Source of the DNA: an uncultured Acetatifactor sp. | Lineage (GTDB): Bacteria; Bacillota; Clostridia; Lachnospirales; Lachnospiraceae | DNA length: 64,000 nucleotides | Direction: 5' to 3' | NCBI GenBank assembly: GCA_947589505.1 | Contig: CANQCF010000001.1 | Coordinates: forward strand, 1 to 64,000 | Shown: positions 9,497 to 17,537 of the stretch, in pieces | Position numbering within the stretch: the first letter of the stretch is position 1 | Layout: each line of letters starts with the position of its first letter | Notes under the pieces: model-generated | The model's database searches: none | Seen by the model: the letters and a program-made list of their open reading frames with translations, nothing else | Told to the model about the DNA's origin: nothing | Position numbers and translations under genes: made by a program

Positions 9497-10180
9497 ATGA
9501 AAGAGAACGTGCGGATCAAGAGTTTTCCTAACGGCTTGATTCTTCAGCTTTGTGAGGAGGTATCCTTCAGCGATATTCTTCGGGAAACCGCCCAAAAATT
9601 TTCGGACGGCAGAGCTTTTTTCGGAAATGCGGCGGTCGCGGTTACCTTCCAGGGGCGTGCGCTGAGCCGCAGTGAGGAACTGCACCTTGTGGATGTCATA
9701 CAGGACAACTGTGATCTCCGGGTAGTCTGTGTCGTCGCAAAGGACGAGGCGCAGAACAAGCTTTTTGTAAAGGCTGTTCAATATACAGAACGCCAGAGGA
9801 TTGCGGATACTGTACTAGGGGAGGATATCCAGGTCTTCCGCGGAGACCTCACGGGAGGCGAAAAGCTGGATACGCCCAGCAGCATTATCATTCTGGGGGA
9901 TGTGCACAGCGGATGCAGCGTTCATTCCGCTAAAAATATCCTGATCCTGGGGTCCCTTTACGGGGAAGCCTATGCCGGGCTCGGCGAGGACGGAAGGGAT
10001 CGATTTGTCATCGCTTTGGAAATGACGCCGGAAAACCTTATCATCGGCGATTTCAAATACAACGCCCCAAAGAAAGCTATCTGGGGAAAAAGAAAAAAGG
10101 AGCAGTTACTCGTTGCCAGTATACAGGAGGATAAAATTCAGATCCAGGAATTTACCAAGGAATTACTGAGTGTGTTTTAA
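9497..10180 (+). CDS. minC: Septum site-determining protein MinC
   Basis: MinC blocks FtsZ polymerisation away from mid-cell. The 227-residue protein has an N-terminal domain (about 1-95) with FPNGLILQL and a C-terminal beta-helix domain with the hallmark SIIILGDVHSGCSVHSAKNILILGSLYGEAYAG region. The start ATG 9497 is behind AGAAGGAGCAG. It follows the repeat locus A rather than mrdA directly, so a transcript continuing from the mre genes would have to cross that structured stretch. It heads minC-minD-minE. Confidence 0.93.
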   Translation: MKENVRIKSFPNGLILQLCEEVSFSDILRETAQKFSDGRAFFGNAAVAVTFQGRALSRSEELHLVDVIQDNCDLRVVCVVAKDEAQNKLFVKAVQYTERQRIADTVLGEDIQVFRGDLTGGEKLDTPSSIIILGDVHSGCSVHSAKNILILGSLYGEAYAGLGEDGRDRFVIALEMTPENLIIGDFKYNAPKKAIWGKRKKEQLLVASIQEDKIQIQEFTKELLSVF

Positions 10181-10324
10181 GCGTGCGTCATCTTTGCGGC
10201 GGACGCCGTGAAGGTGGAACAGAGCCGCGCCTGCGGTCCTGCAAAACGGCGCAGGACGGGACGATGCATTAAAACGGATTCAGGGGACGACAGGATAGCC
10301 GAAAAGAAAGAATGGAGGTATTCT

Positions 10325-11119
10325 ATGGAAAGCAATGTCATTGTCGTCACATCCGGTAAAGGCGGAGTGGGAAAGACCACCACTACCGCAAATGTGGGAA
10401 CGGGTCTTGCTAAACTTGGAAAGAAAGTGTGTCTGATCGACACGGACATCGGTCTTCGGAACCTGGACGTGGTCATGGGGTTGGAAAACCGGATCGTTTA
10501 TAACCTTGTGGACGTGATAGAGGGGAGCTGCAGGATCAAGCAGGCGCTGATCCGGGATAAGCGCCACCAGGGACTCTACCTGATGCCCTCGGCACAGACG
10601 CGGGACAAATCGGCGGTTTCCCCGGGGCAGATGGTAAAAGTCATTGAGCATTTGAAAGAACAATTTGACTACATTATTCTGGATTGCCCCGCAGGGATCG
10701 AACAGGGATTCCAGAATGCCATTGCCGGCGCACAGCGCGCTATCGTGGTGACAACCCCGGAAGTCTCGGCGATCCGGGATGCGGACCGTATCATTGGACT
10801 GCTGGAAGCCAACGGTTTCAGTCAGATGGATCTGATCATTAACAGGCTGCGTCCGGAGATGGTGCGAAGGGGGGATATGATGTCTTCCGACGATGTCGTT
10901 GACATCCTGGGGATTCCGCTTCTCGGGATCATCCCCGACGATGAGAATGTCGTGATTTCGACGAACCAGGGCGAACCTCTGGTGGGGAGTTCCTCCCCGG
11001 CAGGACTTGCTTACAACAATGTAGTAGGTCGTCTGGAGGGACAGGAAATCCCCTTCCTGAATTTTGAAAAGAGTATTTCATTTTTCGCCAGAGTAACGGG
11101 AATATTTCATAGAGTCTGA
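10325..11119 (+). CDS. minD: Septum site-determining ATPase MinD
   Basis: MinD is a membrane-cycling ParA/Mrp-type ATPase that carries MinC. The 264-residue protein has the deviant Walker A KGGVGKTTTTAN near residues 11-22, CLIDTDIGLRNLD, the Walker B-like ILDCPAG, and a C-terminal amphipathic helix (about the last 15 residues, FFARVTGIFHRV). ATG 10325 has TGGAGG upstream and begins exactly at the conserved N-terminus; a longer open frame upstream does not look coding. The 144-bp gap after minC holds a small hairpin (GTCCTGC/GCAGGAC) but no clear promoter. Confidence 0.96.
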   Translation: MESNVIVVTSGKGGVGKTTTTANVGTGLAKLGKKVCLIDTDIGLRNLDVVMGLENRIVYNLVDVIEGSCRIKQALIRDKRHQGLYLMPSAQTRDKSAVSPGQMVKVIEHLKEQFDYIILDCPAGIEQGFQNAIAGAQRAIVVTTPEVSAIRDADRIIGLLEANGFSQMDLIINRLRPEMVRRGDMMSSDDVVDILGIPLLGIIPDDENVVISTNQGEPLVGSSSPAGLAYNNVVGRLEGQEIPFLNFEKSISFFARVTGIFHRV

Positions 11120-11131
11120 GGAGGCGGGAGT

Positions 11132-11416
11132 ATGCGTTTCGTGAATTTCTTTAAGCGAAAGAGCTCCTGCCAGGTGGCGAAGGATCGTCTGAAGATCCTA
11201 CTTATTTCGGATCGCGTGAACTGTTCGCCGGAGATGATGGAGCTGATAAAGAAAGATATCACAAAAGTGATCTCGAAGTACATGAAGATAGACACGGATC
11301 ATATGGAGATCCAGATCTGTGCCAAAAAGGGAAACAATACCAAGAGCAGGATGCCGGCGCTCTATGCCAGCATTCCGATCCTGGATATCCATAAGCAGAG
11401 CGGACAGGCTTTGTAA
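11132..11416 (+). CDS. minE: Cell division topological specificity factor MinE
   Basis: MinE stimulates MinD ATPase and drives release from the membrane. The 94-residue protein begins with a short amphipathic segment (MRFVNFFKRKSS) for membrane contact, then the MinD-contact region with RLKILLISDRVNCSPEMMELIKKDI and the C-terminal dimerisation sheet. The start lies twelve bases after the minD stop with GAGGAGGCGGGAG upstream. Presence of MinE with MinCD suggests an oscillating rather than DivIVA-anchored Min system. Confidence 0.95.
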   Translation: MRFVNFFKRKSSCQVAKDRLKILLISDRVNCSPEMMELIKKDITKVISKYMKIDTDHMEIQICAKKGNNTKSRMPALYASIPILDIHKQSGQAL

Positions 11417-11430
11417 AGGGAAAAAGACAT

Positions 11431-12552
11431 ATGTTTACGCGCATAAGATTAAAAAATATTGATTTTAAGTTGATTTTTCTTATATTGACTCTGTCGGTCA
11501 TCGGCATTTTTGCCATAGGCAGTGCGGAGGAATCACTTCAGTCAAAGCAAATGGCTGGAGTGATCGCCGGTGCCCTGATCATGCTTGTCATCGCCGTCTT
11601 CAACTATTCATTCCTTTTGAAGTTTTACTGGCTGATGTATCTGCTGAACATGGCGCTTCTGATAGCGGTAAGGCTGGCCGGAGAGGATGGACACGGGGCG
11701 CAGAGGTGGCTGAAAATCGGAGGAATCCAGTTTCAGCCTTCCGAAACTGCGAAAATCCTGTTGATTTTATTCTTCGCACAGTTTATTATGAAATATAGGG
11801 AGAAATTAAATACTTTTAAGATTATTGCAAGCTGTGTGCTGCTGGTCTTGATCCCCTGGACGCTCATCGTCATCCAGCCGGATCTGTCCACCAGCATTGT
11901 ACTGGCGGTTCTCTTCTGCATGATCATGTACGTGGCGGGGCTGAAATACAGGATCATATTCGGGGTCCTCGGGATCCTGGTTCCGACGTTTCTTGTCCTG
12001 ATCGCGCTGGCCCTGCAGGGGGACATCAAATTCATCAAGGGGTATCAGCTCAACCGGATCAATGCCTGGAGATTCCCGGAGGAATACGCCACGGCGGAGG
12101 CCCTTCAACAGCTGAATTCCATTATGGCCATCGGTTCGGGGCAGTTGGAAGGAAAGGGGTACAAAAACAACGAGATCACTTCCGTAAAGAACGGGGATTT
12201 TCTGATGGAGGAACAGACGGACTTTATTTTTGCCGTCATCGGTGAGGAATTCGGGTTCCGCGGAAGTGTGGTGATCGTAGTGCTTTTGACTTTGATCGCT
12301 CTGGAGTGTCTCTCTGTGGCGAGAAAGGCGAAAGACCTTGCGGGGACGATCATTGCGGCGGGTATGGGGTCACTGATCGCTTTTCAGGGCTTTATCAACA
12401 TCGGCGTCGCCACGTTTCTCCTTCCGAATACCGGCCTGCCGCTGCCGTTTGTCAGTTCCGGGCTCACGTCCTTAATGAGCCTGTATATGGGAATGGGGTT
12501 TGTCCTGAACGTAAGACTTCAGGCGAAAGAAAGAAGCTCTTCTGAAGACTGA
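11431..12552 (+). CDS. rodA: RodA-type SEDS peptidoglycan glycosyltransferase
   Basis: RodA polymerises lipid II into glycan strands with PBP2. The 373-residue protein has about ten membrane helices and SEDS signatures: GAQRWLKIGGIQFQPSETAKI near residues 90-110 and FVSSGLTSLMSLYMGMG near the C-terminus. It lies 14 bases after minE. Its position close to mreBCD and PBP2 supports RodA rather than FtsW or SpoVE. No own promoter is evident. Confidence 0.93.
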   Translation: MFTRIRLKNIDFKLIFLILTLSVIGIFAIGSAEESLQSKQMAGVIAGALIMLVIAVFNYSFLLKFYWLMYLLNMALLIAVRLAGEDGHGAQRWLKIGGIQFQPSETAKILLILFFAQFIMKYREKLNTFKIIASCVLLVLIPWTLIVIQPDLSTSIVLAVLFCMIMYVAGLKYRIIFGVLGILVPTFLVLIALALQGDIKFIKGYQLNRINAWRFPEEYATAEALQQLNSIMAIGSGQLEGKGYKNNEITSVKNGDFLMEEQTDFIFAVIGEEFGFRGSVVIVVLLTLIALECLSVARKAKDLAGTIIAAGMGSLIAFQGFINIGVATFLLPNTGLPLPFVSSGLTSLMSLYMGMGFVLNVRLQAKERSSSED

Positions 12553-12674
12553 TCCGGCAGGGGGAGGGGCTCCGGAAATTTTTCGGATAGAACAGGAAAA
12601 TTTCGGAAGCCCGGCTGCGTTTGGTACTCCAGGGGGCGGAGAGGGGACTTTAGAGTCCGGAGAGGGTATGAAAG

Positions 12675-13070
12675 ATGAATATTGCATTGATCGCGCATGA
12701 CGCGAAAAAGAAGCTGATGCAGAATTTCTGCATCGCTTACAGGGGGATTTTGAGCAAAAATGAGCTGTACGCCACGGGAACGACGGGAAAGCTGGTGGAG
12801 GAAGTGACCAACCTTTCGATTCACAAGTTCCTGGCGGGGCATCTCGGAGGAGAGCAGCAGATCGGGGCCCAGATTGAACACAATCAGATGGATCTTGTGA
12901 TTTTTCTCAGGGATCCTCTTACGCCAAAGTCTCATGAACCGGATGTGAACAATGTGGTAAGGCTGTGTGATATGTATAATATACCGCTGGCGACGAATCT
13001 CGCCAGTGCGGAACTGATGATAAAGTCCCTTGACAGAGGAGATTTAGAGTGGCGTGAGATGTATAAGTAG
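12675..13070 (+). CDS. mgsA: Methylglyoxal synthase
   Basis: MgsA converts dihydroxyacetone phosphate to methylglyoxal and phosphate, a cytosolic bypass used when phosphate is low. The 131-residue protein shows LIAHDAKK, ATGTTGKLV, the catalytic aspartates in GGEQQIGAQIEHNQMDLVIFLRDPL, and the HEPDVNNVVRLCDMYNIPLATN block. Length is normal. ATG 12675 has GGAGAGGG upstream. The 122-bp spacer before it has a degenerate direct repeat of CGGAAATTTTTCGG type. It overlaps the following carboxypeptidase gene by 17 bases. Confidence 0.96.
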   Translation: MNIALIAHDAKKKLMQNFCIAYRGILSKNELYATGTTGKLVEEVTNLSIHKFLAGHLGGEQQIGAQIEHNQMDLVIFLRDPLTPKSHEPDVNNVVRLCDMYNIPLATNLASAELMIKSLDRGDLEWREMYK

Positions 13071-14031
13071 ACGGTTATCTATATTGTTATCGGGATGCGT
13101 TCTGTTCCTGGCCGGATGCGGGAAGACCTCTTTCTCCCTGCCTTATTCATCCACTTCTTTTATGAACAGCAGATACTCTGCAGAAGATGCGGCCGGCGGA
13201 AGAGCGGAGGGCTTTGCAGAGGATCTCTGCGTCGTCACAGACGATGTGCTTCGGGATGGCGTGAACATTGAAAACGCCGGAGCGGCCGGATTGTTCGATG
13301 TGAAGAATGCGGAGACGCTTTATGCGAAGTCGGTGCATAAGCAGTTGTATCCTGCCAGCATGACCAAGGTTATGACAGCTCTGGTTGCACTGGAAAACGG
13401 CTCTCTGGATCAGGTCCTTACGGTTTCGGATGCGGTGAAGATCACGACGCCGGGGGCGGCGGTGGCAGGCCTGAAGACGGGAGATACAATGACGCTGGAC
13501 CAGGCGCTGCACATCATGATGCTCTCCTCGGCGAATGACGTGGCTCTTCTGATCGCGGACTGTATTGGCGGCGGGGTGGACAATTTCCTGCAGATGATGA
13601 ATGACAGGGCCAAGGAACTGGGAGCGACCCATACGCATTTCACAAATCCAAATGGATTGCCGGATACGGAGCATTATACGACGGCGTACGACATGTATTT
13701 GATCTTTAACGAGGCGCTGAAGTATGATACTTTTTCTCAGATATTGAATATGTCCAGCTACCAGACCAGCTATCACGACAAAAGTGGGAAGGAAATCTCA
13801 TACAGCGTGCAGAGCACGAACCGGTATCTGACGGGACAGGTCCAGGCACCTGCCAATGTGACGGTACTGGGAGGAAAGACCGGAACGACGAATGCGGCGG
13901 GACACTGTCTGGTCCTGCACTGCAAGGATACCAAGGGAAATTCCTATATTGCAGTCGTGATGCAATGTGTCGACGGGGACACCCTCTACGCGGAGATGAC
14001 GGAATTGTTGGAGGAAATAAACAATTTGTAG
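13054..14031 (+). CDS. D-alanyl-D-alanine carboxypeptidase (PBP5-like), lipoprotein form
   Basis: This trims the terminal D-Ala from pentapeptide stems outside the membrane. The 325-residue protein has an export signal ending in a lipobox LAGC (Cys22), so it is probably lipid-anchored. This differs from the C-terminal amphipathic helix of typical DacA, for which there is no room. Active-site motifs are SMTK (S102, K105), SAN (159-161) and KTG (K275-G277). It overlaps the end of mgsA in another frame and ends the shape/division run; a new promoter begins one base after its stop. Confidence 0.9.
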   Translation: MRCISRRLSILLSGCVLFLAGCGKTSFSLPYSSTSFMNSRYSAEDAAGGRAEGFAEDLCVVTDDVLRDGVNIENAGAAGLFDVKNAETLYAKSVHKQLYPASMTKVMTALVALENGSLDQVLTVSDAVKITTPGAAVAGLKTGDTMTLDQALHIMMLSSANDVALLIADCIGGGVDNFLQMMNDRAKELGATHTHFTNPNGLPDTEHYTTAYDMYLIFNEALKYDTFSQILNMSSYQTSYHDKSGKEISYSVQSTNRYLTGQVQAPANVTVLGGKTGTTNAAGHCLVLHCKDTKGNSYIAVVMQCVDGDTLYAEMTELLEEINNL

Positions 14032-14060
14032 TTGTTTTTTGGGTTCAGTTATTTTATAAT
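14032..14060 (+). promoter_or_regulatory. Sigma-A type promoter
   Basis: A TTGTTT -35 (14032-14037) and a perfect TATAAT -10 (14055-14060) are separated by 17 bases, directly after the carboxypeptidase stop and 75 bases before the next start. It probably begins the transcript for the P-loop protein at 14136. Confidence 0.7.
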
Positions 14061-14135
14061 GAATGCAGGGACTTAAATTGAAACGAGGCAATTTAAGAGA
14101 TAGTACAAAAAAATACATCTTAGGAGGATGCACCA

Positions 14136-14555
14136 ATGATTCAGTTGATCGTAGGCGAAAAAGGAAAAGGCAAGACAAAACAGTTATTGGATAAAGTGAA
14201 TAGTGAAATCAAGTCCATCAGCGGAAATATTGTATATCTGGATAAGAGCGCAAAACATATGTATGAGCTGAACAATAAGGTTCGGCTGATCGACGTCTCA
14301 CAGTACATGATCGAGAACAGCGATGAATTTGTCGGATTTATCTGTGGAATCCTGTCCCAGGATCATGATCTTCAGCAGATGTATTTTGACAGCTTTTTGA
14401 AAATTTCCGCATTGGACGGGAAGGACATGACAGGAACCATCCGGAAACTGGAGAAGATCAGCGAGGCATTTAAGGTTGATTTTATCCTCAGCGTATCCAT
14501 GAATGAGGCTGATCTTTCGGAAGAACTGAAGAATAAAGTCATTGTTTCTCTGTGA
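14136..14555 (+). CDS. Small P-loop-like protein of unknown function
   Basis: This 139-residue protein opens with MIQLIVGEKGKGKTKQLLDKVN, which contains a Walker A-like GEKGKGKT at residues 7-14, and ends with VDFILSVSMNEADL, resembling a Walker B/sensor region. It is much too short for a full AAA or RecA ATPase. Related clostridial proteins are sometimes labelled twitching motility protein PilT, but nothing here supports pili. RBS TAGGAGG lies eight bases before the ATG. It has its own promoter and a hairpin after it, so it may be monocistronic. Function is unknown. Confidence 0.75.
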   Translation: MIQLIVGEKGKGKTKQLLDKVNSEIKSISGNIVYLDKSAKHMYELNNKVRLIDVSQYMIENSDEFVGFICGILSQDHDLQQMYFDSFLKISALDGKDMTGTIRKLEKISEAFKVDFILSVSMNEADLSEELKNKVIVSL

Positions 14556-14580
14556 TGGGAAAAGCAATAGTATCGGATTA

Positions 14581-14613
14581 GGAAAAGCCTCGGAGATAGC
14601 CCGGGGCTTTTCC
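14581..14613 (+). terminator. Hairpin, possible terminator or attenuator
   Basis: GGAAAAGCCTCGG pairs with CCGGGGCTTTTCC around a short loop, 26 bases after the P-loop gene and 33 bases before the next start. The stem is strong but is followed by TTGCTGGG rather than a T-run, so termination may be partial. Confidence 0.5.
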
Positions 14614-14645
14614 TTGCTGGGACAACAGCATGGAGGCATTCAGAT

Positions 14646-16055
14646 TTGGCGGTTTCAAAAAAGAAAAAGAGAAGAAAACGTGATTCCTCATGGGAGAGGG
14701 GCTTTTCCCTTTTGCCGAATATCGGCCTGGTGATTTTCGGTCTGATCCTTGTCTATGTGATCATTTATGTCATCGTTTATTTTAATGCGAATCATGTGGA
14801 AAGATATGAAGTGCGGGAGGGTTCCCTCACTGTGGGAAACGTCTACACCGGGATTGCTTTGCGGGAAGAAGAGGTTTTTGAAAACGAGACGGCGGGGTAC
14901 ATCAATTTCTTTATCTATGACGGAGAACGCACCGCAGTAGGAGATCTTGTATATACGATCGATGAGACAGGCCGGCTGGATACGGGGAACCAAAATCAGT
15001 TTGAGGAAAGTACCCTGTCCGATCAGGAGCTTCGGGAGTTTCGCAGCGAGATCATTGACTATATGCATGGTTTTGACGAAACAAATTTTGAGAGCGTGTA
15101 TGATTTCAAGCATTCTCTGAAAAACACCATTGCAAAGATCTCAAACGCCAATCTCATTAATAATATAGAGAATCTGAGCGGTTCGGATGTCATTAAATAC
15201 TGTTATGCCAGTGACACAGGCGTTATCTCTTACTGGACGGACGGATATGAACTCAAAAAGCCGGAGGATCTTACGGAAGAGGACTTTACGCGGGAAAGTT
15301 ATGAAAAAGTTCCAGTCATTGGAGAGGAACTGCTGGAAAAGGATGTACCCGCCTACAAGCTCTGTACCAGCGAGCTCTGGGATATCGTCATACCCATTGA
15401 TCCCGAGAGGGGGGCCGAACTGGAGGCTGAGGAGTATGTAAAAGTTCGCTTCTTAAAGAACCAGTATGAGTCATGGGCCTCCGTGAAAATGATCAGCGGG
15501 GCGGATGGAAAAACTTATTTAAAACTGAATTTCAACAATTCCATGGTGACTTTTGCCGCCGACCGCTTCCTGGATATTGAATTGATCGTGGAGGCGGAAA
15601 AGGGGTTGAAAATTCCTCTTACCGCCATTGTAGAGAAGGAATTTTATCTTCTGAATGGGGATTTCCTCATCGACGAGGGCCAGAAGGGAAAGCGCACGGT
15701 GATCCGTCAGTGTTACCTGGAAGACGGGACGATTTCGACGGAAAATGTGACTGTCGATGTATACAGCTATGACGATGAAACTCAGAAATATTATGTGGAT
15801 GCGTCAGTCTTAAACACCGGGGACATCCTTCACAAACTGGACAGCCAGGAGACGGCAACCGTCAGCGAGAGGGCGACCCTGATCGGGGTGTACAATATCA
15901 ATAAGGGATATGCGGACTTTAAGGAGATCAATATTCTCTATGAGAACGATGAGTATGCCATTGTAAAATCCGGAACCGAATATGGACTGCGGGTTTTCGA
16001 TTACATTGTCCTGAATGCGGATTCCGTTCATGATCAGCAGTTTATCAATCAGTAG
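14646..16055 (+). CDS. HlyD-like single-pass membrane protein in the division cluster
   Basis: A 469-residue protein with a very basic N-terminus (about residues 4-15), one membrane helix at about 28-47, and an extracellular part. The start of that part (REGSLTVGNVYTGIALREEEVFENETAGYINFFIYDG) resembles the barrel-sandwich entry of HlyD/membrane-fusion proteins. No ABC partner lies nearby; it is followed by yggS and sepF, a position conserved in related Clostridia, which suggests an envelope or division role. TTG 14646 has TGGAGG about nine bases upstream. The HlyD label is structural only. Confidence 0.75.
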   Translation: MAVSKKKKRRKRDSSWERGFSLLPNIGLVIFGLILVYVIIYVIVYFNANHVERYEVREGSLTVGNVYTGIALREEEVFENETAGYINFFIYDGERTAVGDLVYTIDETGRLDTGNQNQFEESTLSDQELREFRSEIIDYMHGFDETNFESVYDFKHSLKNTIAKISNANLINNIENLSGSDVIKYCYASDTGVISYWTDGYELKKPEDLTEEDFTRESYEKVPVIGEELLEKDVPAYKLCTSELWDIVIPIDPERGAELEAEEYVKVRFLKNQYESWASVKMISGADGKTYLKLNFNNSMVTFAADRFLDIELIVEAEKGLKIPLTAIVEKEFYLLNGDFLIDEGQKGKRTVIRQCYLEDGTISTENVTVDVYSYDDETQKYYVDASVLNTGDILHKLDSQETATVSERATLIGVYNINKGYADFKEINILYENDEYAIVKSGTEYGLRVFDYIVLNADSVHDQQFINQ

Positions 16056-16108
16056 AGGGCCCGATATTTCCGCAAAGGTTCTCGGAGGGGCGAAAGGAAC
16101 GAGTTGTT

Positions 16109-16801
16109 ATGATCGCAGAAAAATATAGGGAAGTTCAGGGAAAAGTGCTGCAGGCCTGTCAAAGAAGTCATAGGAATCCGGAGGATGTCACGCTCATTGC
16201 CGTGAGCAAGACCAAACCGCTGGAGGCCCTGCGTGAGGCTTATGAGGCGGGTGCAAGAGATTTTGGGGAAAATAAAGTGCAGGAACTGGTGGAAAAAATT
16301 CCGAATCTTCCCGCGGATATCCGGTGGCATATGATAGGTCATCTGCAGCGCAATAAGGTGAAATACATTGTAGATAAGGTGTATATGATCCACAGCGTGG
16401 ATTCTTTCAAGTTGGCGGAGGAGATCAGCCGCGAAGCCGTAAAGAAAAATCTGACCGTAAAGATACTGATGGAAGTCAATGTGGCCCAGGAGGACAGCAA
16501 GTTTGGGGTTTCTGTGGAGGAAGCGCCGCAGCTGGCCGGGGAAATCGCAAAGCTTCCCGGCATATCGCTGGAAGGCCTTATGACGGTCGCCCCGTATGTC
16601 AGTGATGCGGAGGAAAACAGAAAGGTTTTTTCACAACTTCGTCAATTGGCTGTTGACATATCAGGTAAAAACATTGATAATATTAGTATGAATGTGCTTT
16701 CCATGGGGATGACCGGGGATTACGAGGTTGCCATTGAAGAGGGTGCCTCCCTTGTCAGAGTTGGAACCGGAATTTTTGGAGAACGTAATTATCAGACTTG
16801 A
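16109..16801 (+). CDS. YggS/PLPBP family PLP homeostasis protein
   Basis: A 230-residue fold-type III PLP-binding protein that buffers pyridoxal phosphate and has no known catalytic activity. Visible are LIAVSKTKP with the PLP lysine near residue 36, FGENKVQEL, WHMIGHLQRNK, VNVAQEDSKFG and SMGMTGDYEVAIEEGASLVRVGTGIFG for phosphate binding. Length is typical. It starts at ATG 16109 with GAAAGGAACG upstream and precedes sepF, as in many Gram-positive division clusters. Confidence 0.95.
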   Translation: MIAEKYREVQGKVLQACQRSHRNPEDVTLIAVSKTKPLEALREAYEAGARDFGENKVQELVEKIPNLPADIRWHMIGHLQRNKVKYIVDKVYMIHSVDSFKLAEEISREAVKKNLTVKILMEVNVAQEDSKFGVSVEEAPQLAGEIAKLPGISLEGLMTVAPYVSDAEENRKVFSQLRQLAVDISGKNIDNISMNVLSMGMTGDYEVAIEEGASLVRVGTGIFGERNYQT

Positions 16802-16845
16802 CAAACGCTAGGTATGAATGCTTTTTATAAAGGAGATTGAATATC

Positions 16846-17424
16846 ATGGGAGTAATGGACAAGTTCTTGAATTACATGAAGCTGAACGAGGATGAGGACG
16901 AAGAGTATGAGGACGAATATTACGATGAAGAAGATGAGGATGATATGGAACCCGCGCCCAGAAAGTCTTCCAGTCGGATGGCATCCTCCGGCAGAACTGC
17001 ATCCTCAGGCAGAAACGAGGAGGAATCCCAAGAAGAGTCTTTGAGAAAACCCATGCGGAGCGGAGCCTCTACCGGCAAGGTGACACCGATCCGTCAGTCC
17101 GGCAAAAAGCAGGTGGCGCCAAGCGGCATGGAGGTATGTGTGATCAAACCCACCTCTTTTGAGGATAGTCAGGAGATAACGCAGACGCTTTTGAATAACC
17201 GCACGGTAGTGCTGAACTTGGAGGATATTGATGAGTCGATAGCCCAGAGGATTCTGGACTTTACTTCCGGTTCCTGTTACGCGATCAGCGGAAATATGCA
17301 GAGGATTTCTAAAGCAATCTTTATTATCACCCCTGCCAGCGTAGATGTCTCCGGAGATTTTCAGGAATTTTTAGACAGTCAGGATTTTTTTGAAAATCTT
17401 AATTCCACCATCTTTAACAATTAA
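16846..17424 (+). CDS. sepF: Cell division protein SepF
   Basis: SepF bundles FtsZ and anchors it to the membrane. The 192-residue protein has an N-terminal membrane-binding helix (MGVMDKFLNYMKL), a long very acidic linker (about residues 13-35, mostly Asp, Glu and Tyr), and a Ser/Arg-rich stretch. The C-terminal SepF domain shows VCVIKPTSFEDSQEITQTLLNNRTVVLNLEDID and the FTSGSCYAISGNMQRIS core. ATG 16846 is ten bases after AGGAG; an in-frame TTG at 16837 is too close to that site. Confidence 0.95.
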   Translation: MGVMDKFLNYMKLNEDEDEEYEDEYYDEEDEDDMEPAPRKSSSRMASSGRTASSGRNEEESQEESLRKPMRSGASTGKVTPIRQSGKKQVAPSGMEVCVIKPTSFEDSQEITQTLLNNRTVVLNLEDIDESIAQRILDFTSGSCYAISGNMQRISKAIFIITPASVDVSGDFQEFLDSQDFFENLNSTIFNN

Positions 17425-17470
17425 TGAACGGAAGAAAGAGGAAGATAACAGGATATGTGATGTGAGTCGG

Positions 17471-17498
17471 GGAGCTTTCCACGGACGTGGAAGGCTCC
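17471..17498 (+). terminator. Hairpin downstream of sepF
   Basis: GGAGCTTTCCAC pairs with GTGGAAGGCTCC with a four-base loop, followed by TGTTTA. It may end the sepF transcript or act as a leader hairpin for aroB, which starts 40 bases later. The T-run is weak. Confidence 0.5.
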
Positions 17499-17537
17499 TG
17501 TTTACGATAGCTGTACTGCAAACGGGAGGATAGGGAT

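Noticed and set aside
8545-9781. Long minus-strand open frames across repeat locus A with repeated SHAIHSQGRADALF-type text
   Set aside because: They exist only because the repeat period is near a multiple of three and lack ribosome sites; genes on the plus strand and the repeat explain the sequence.
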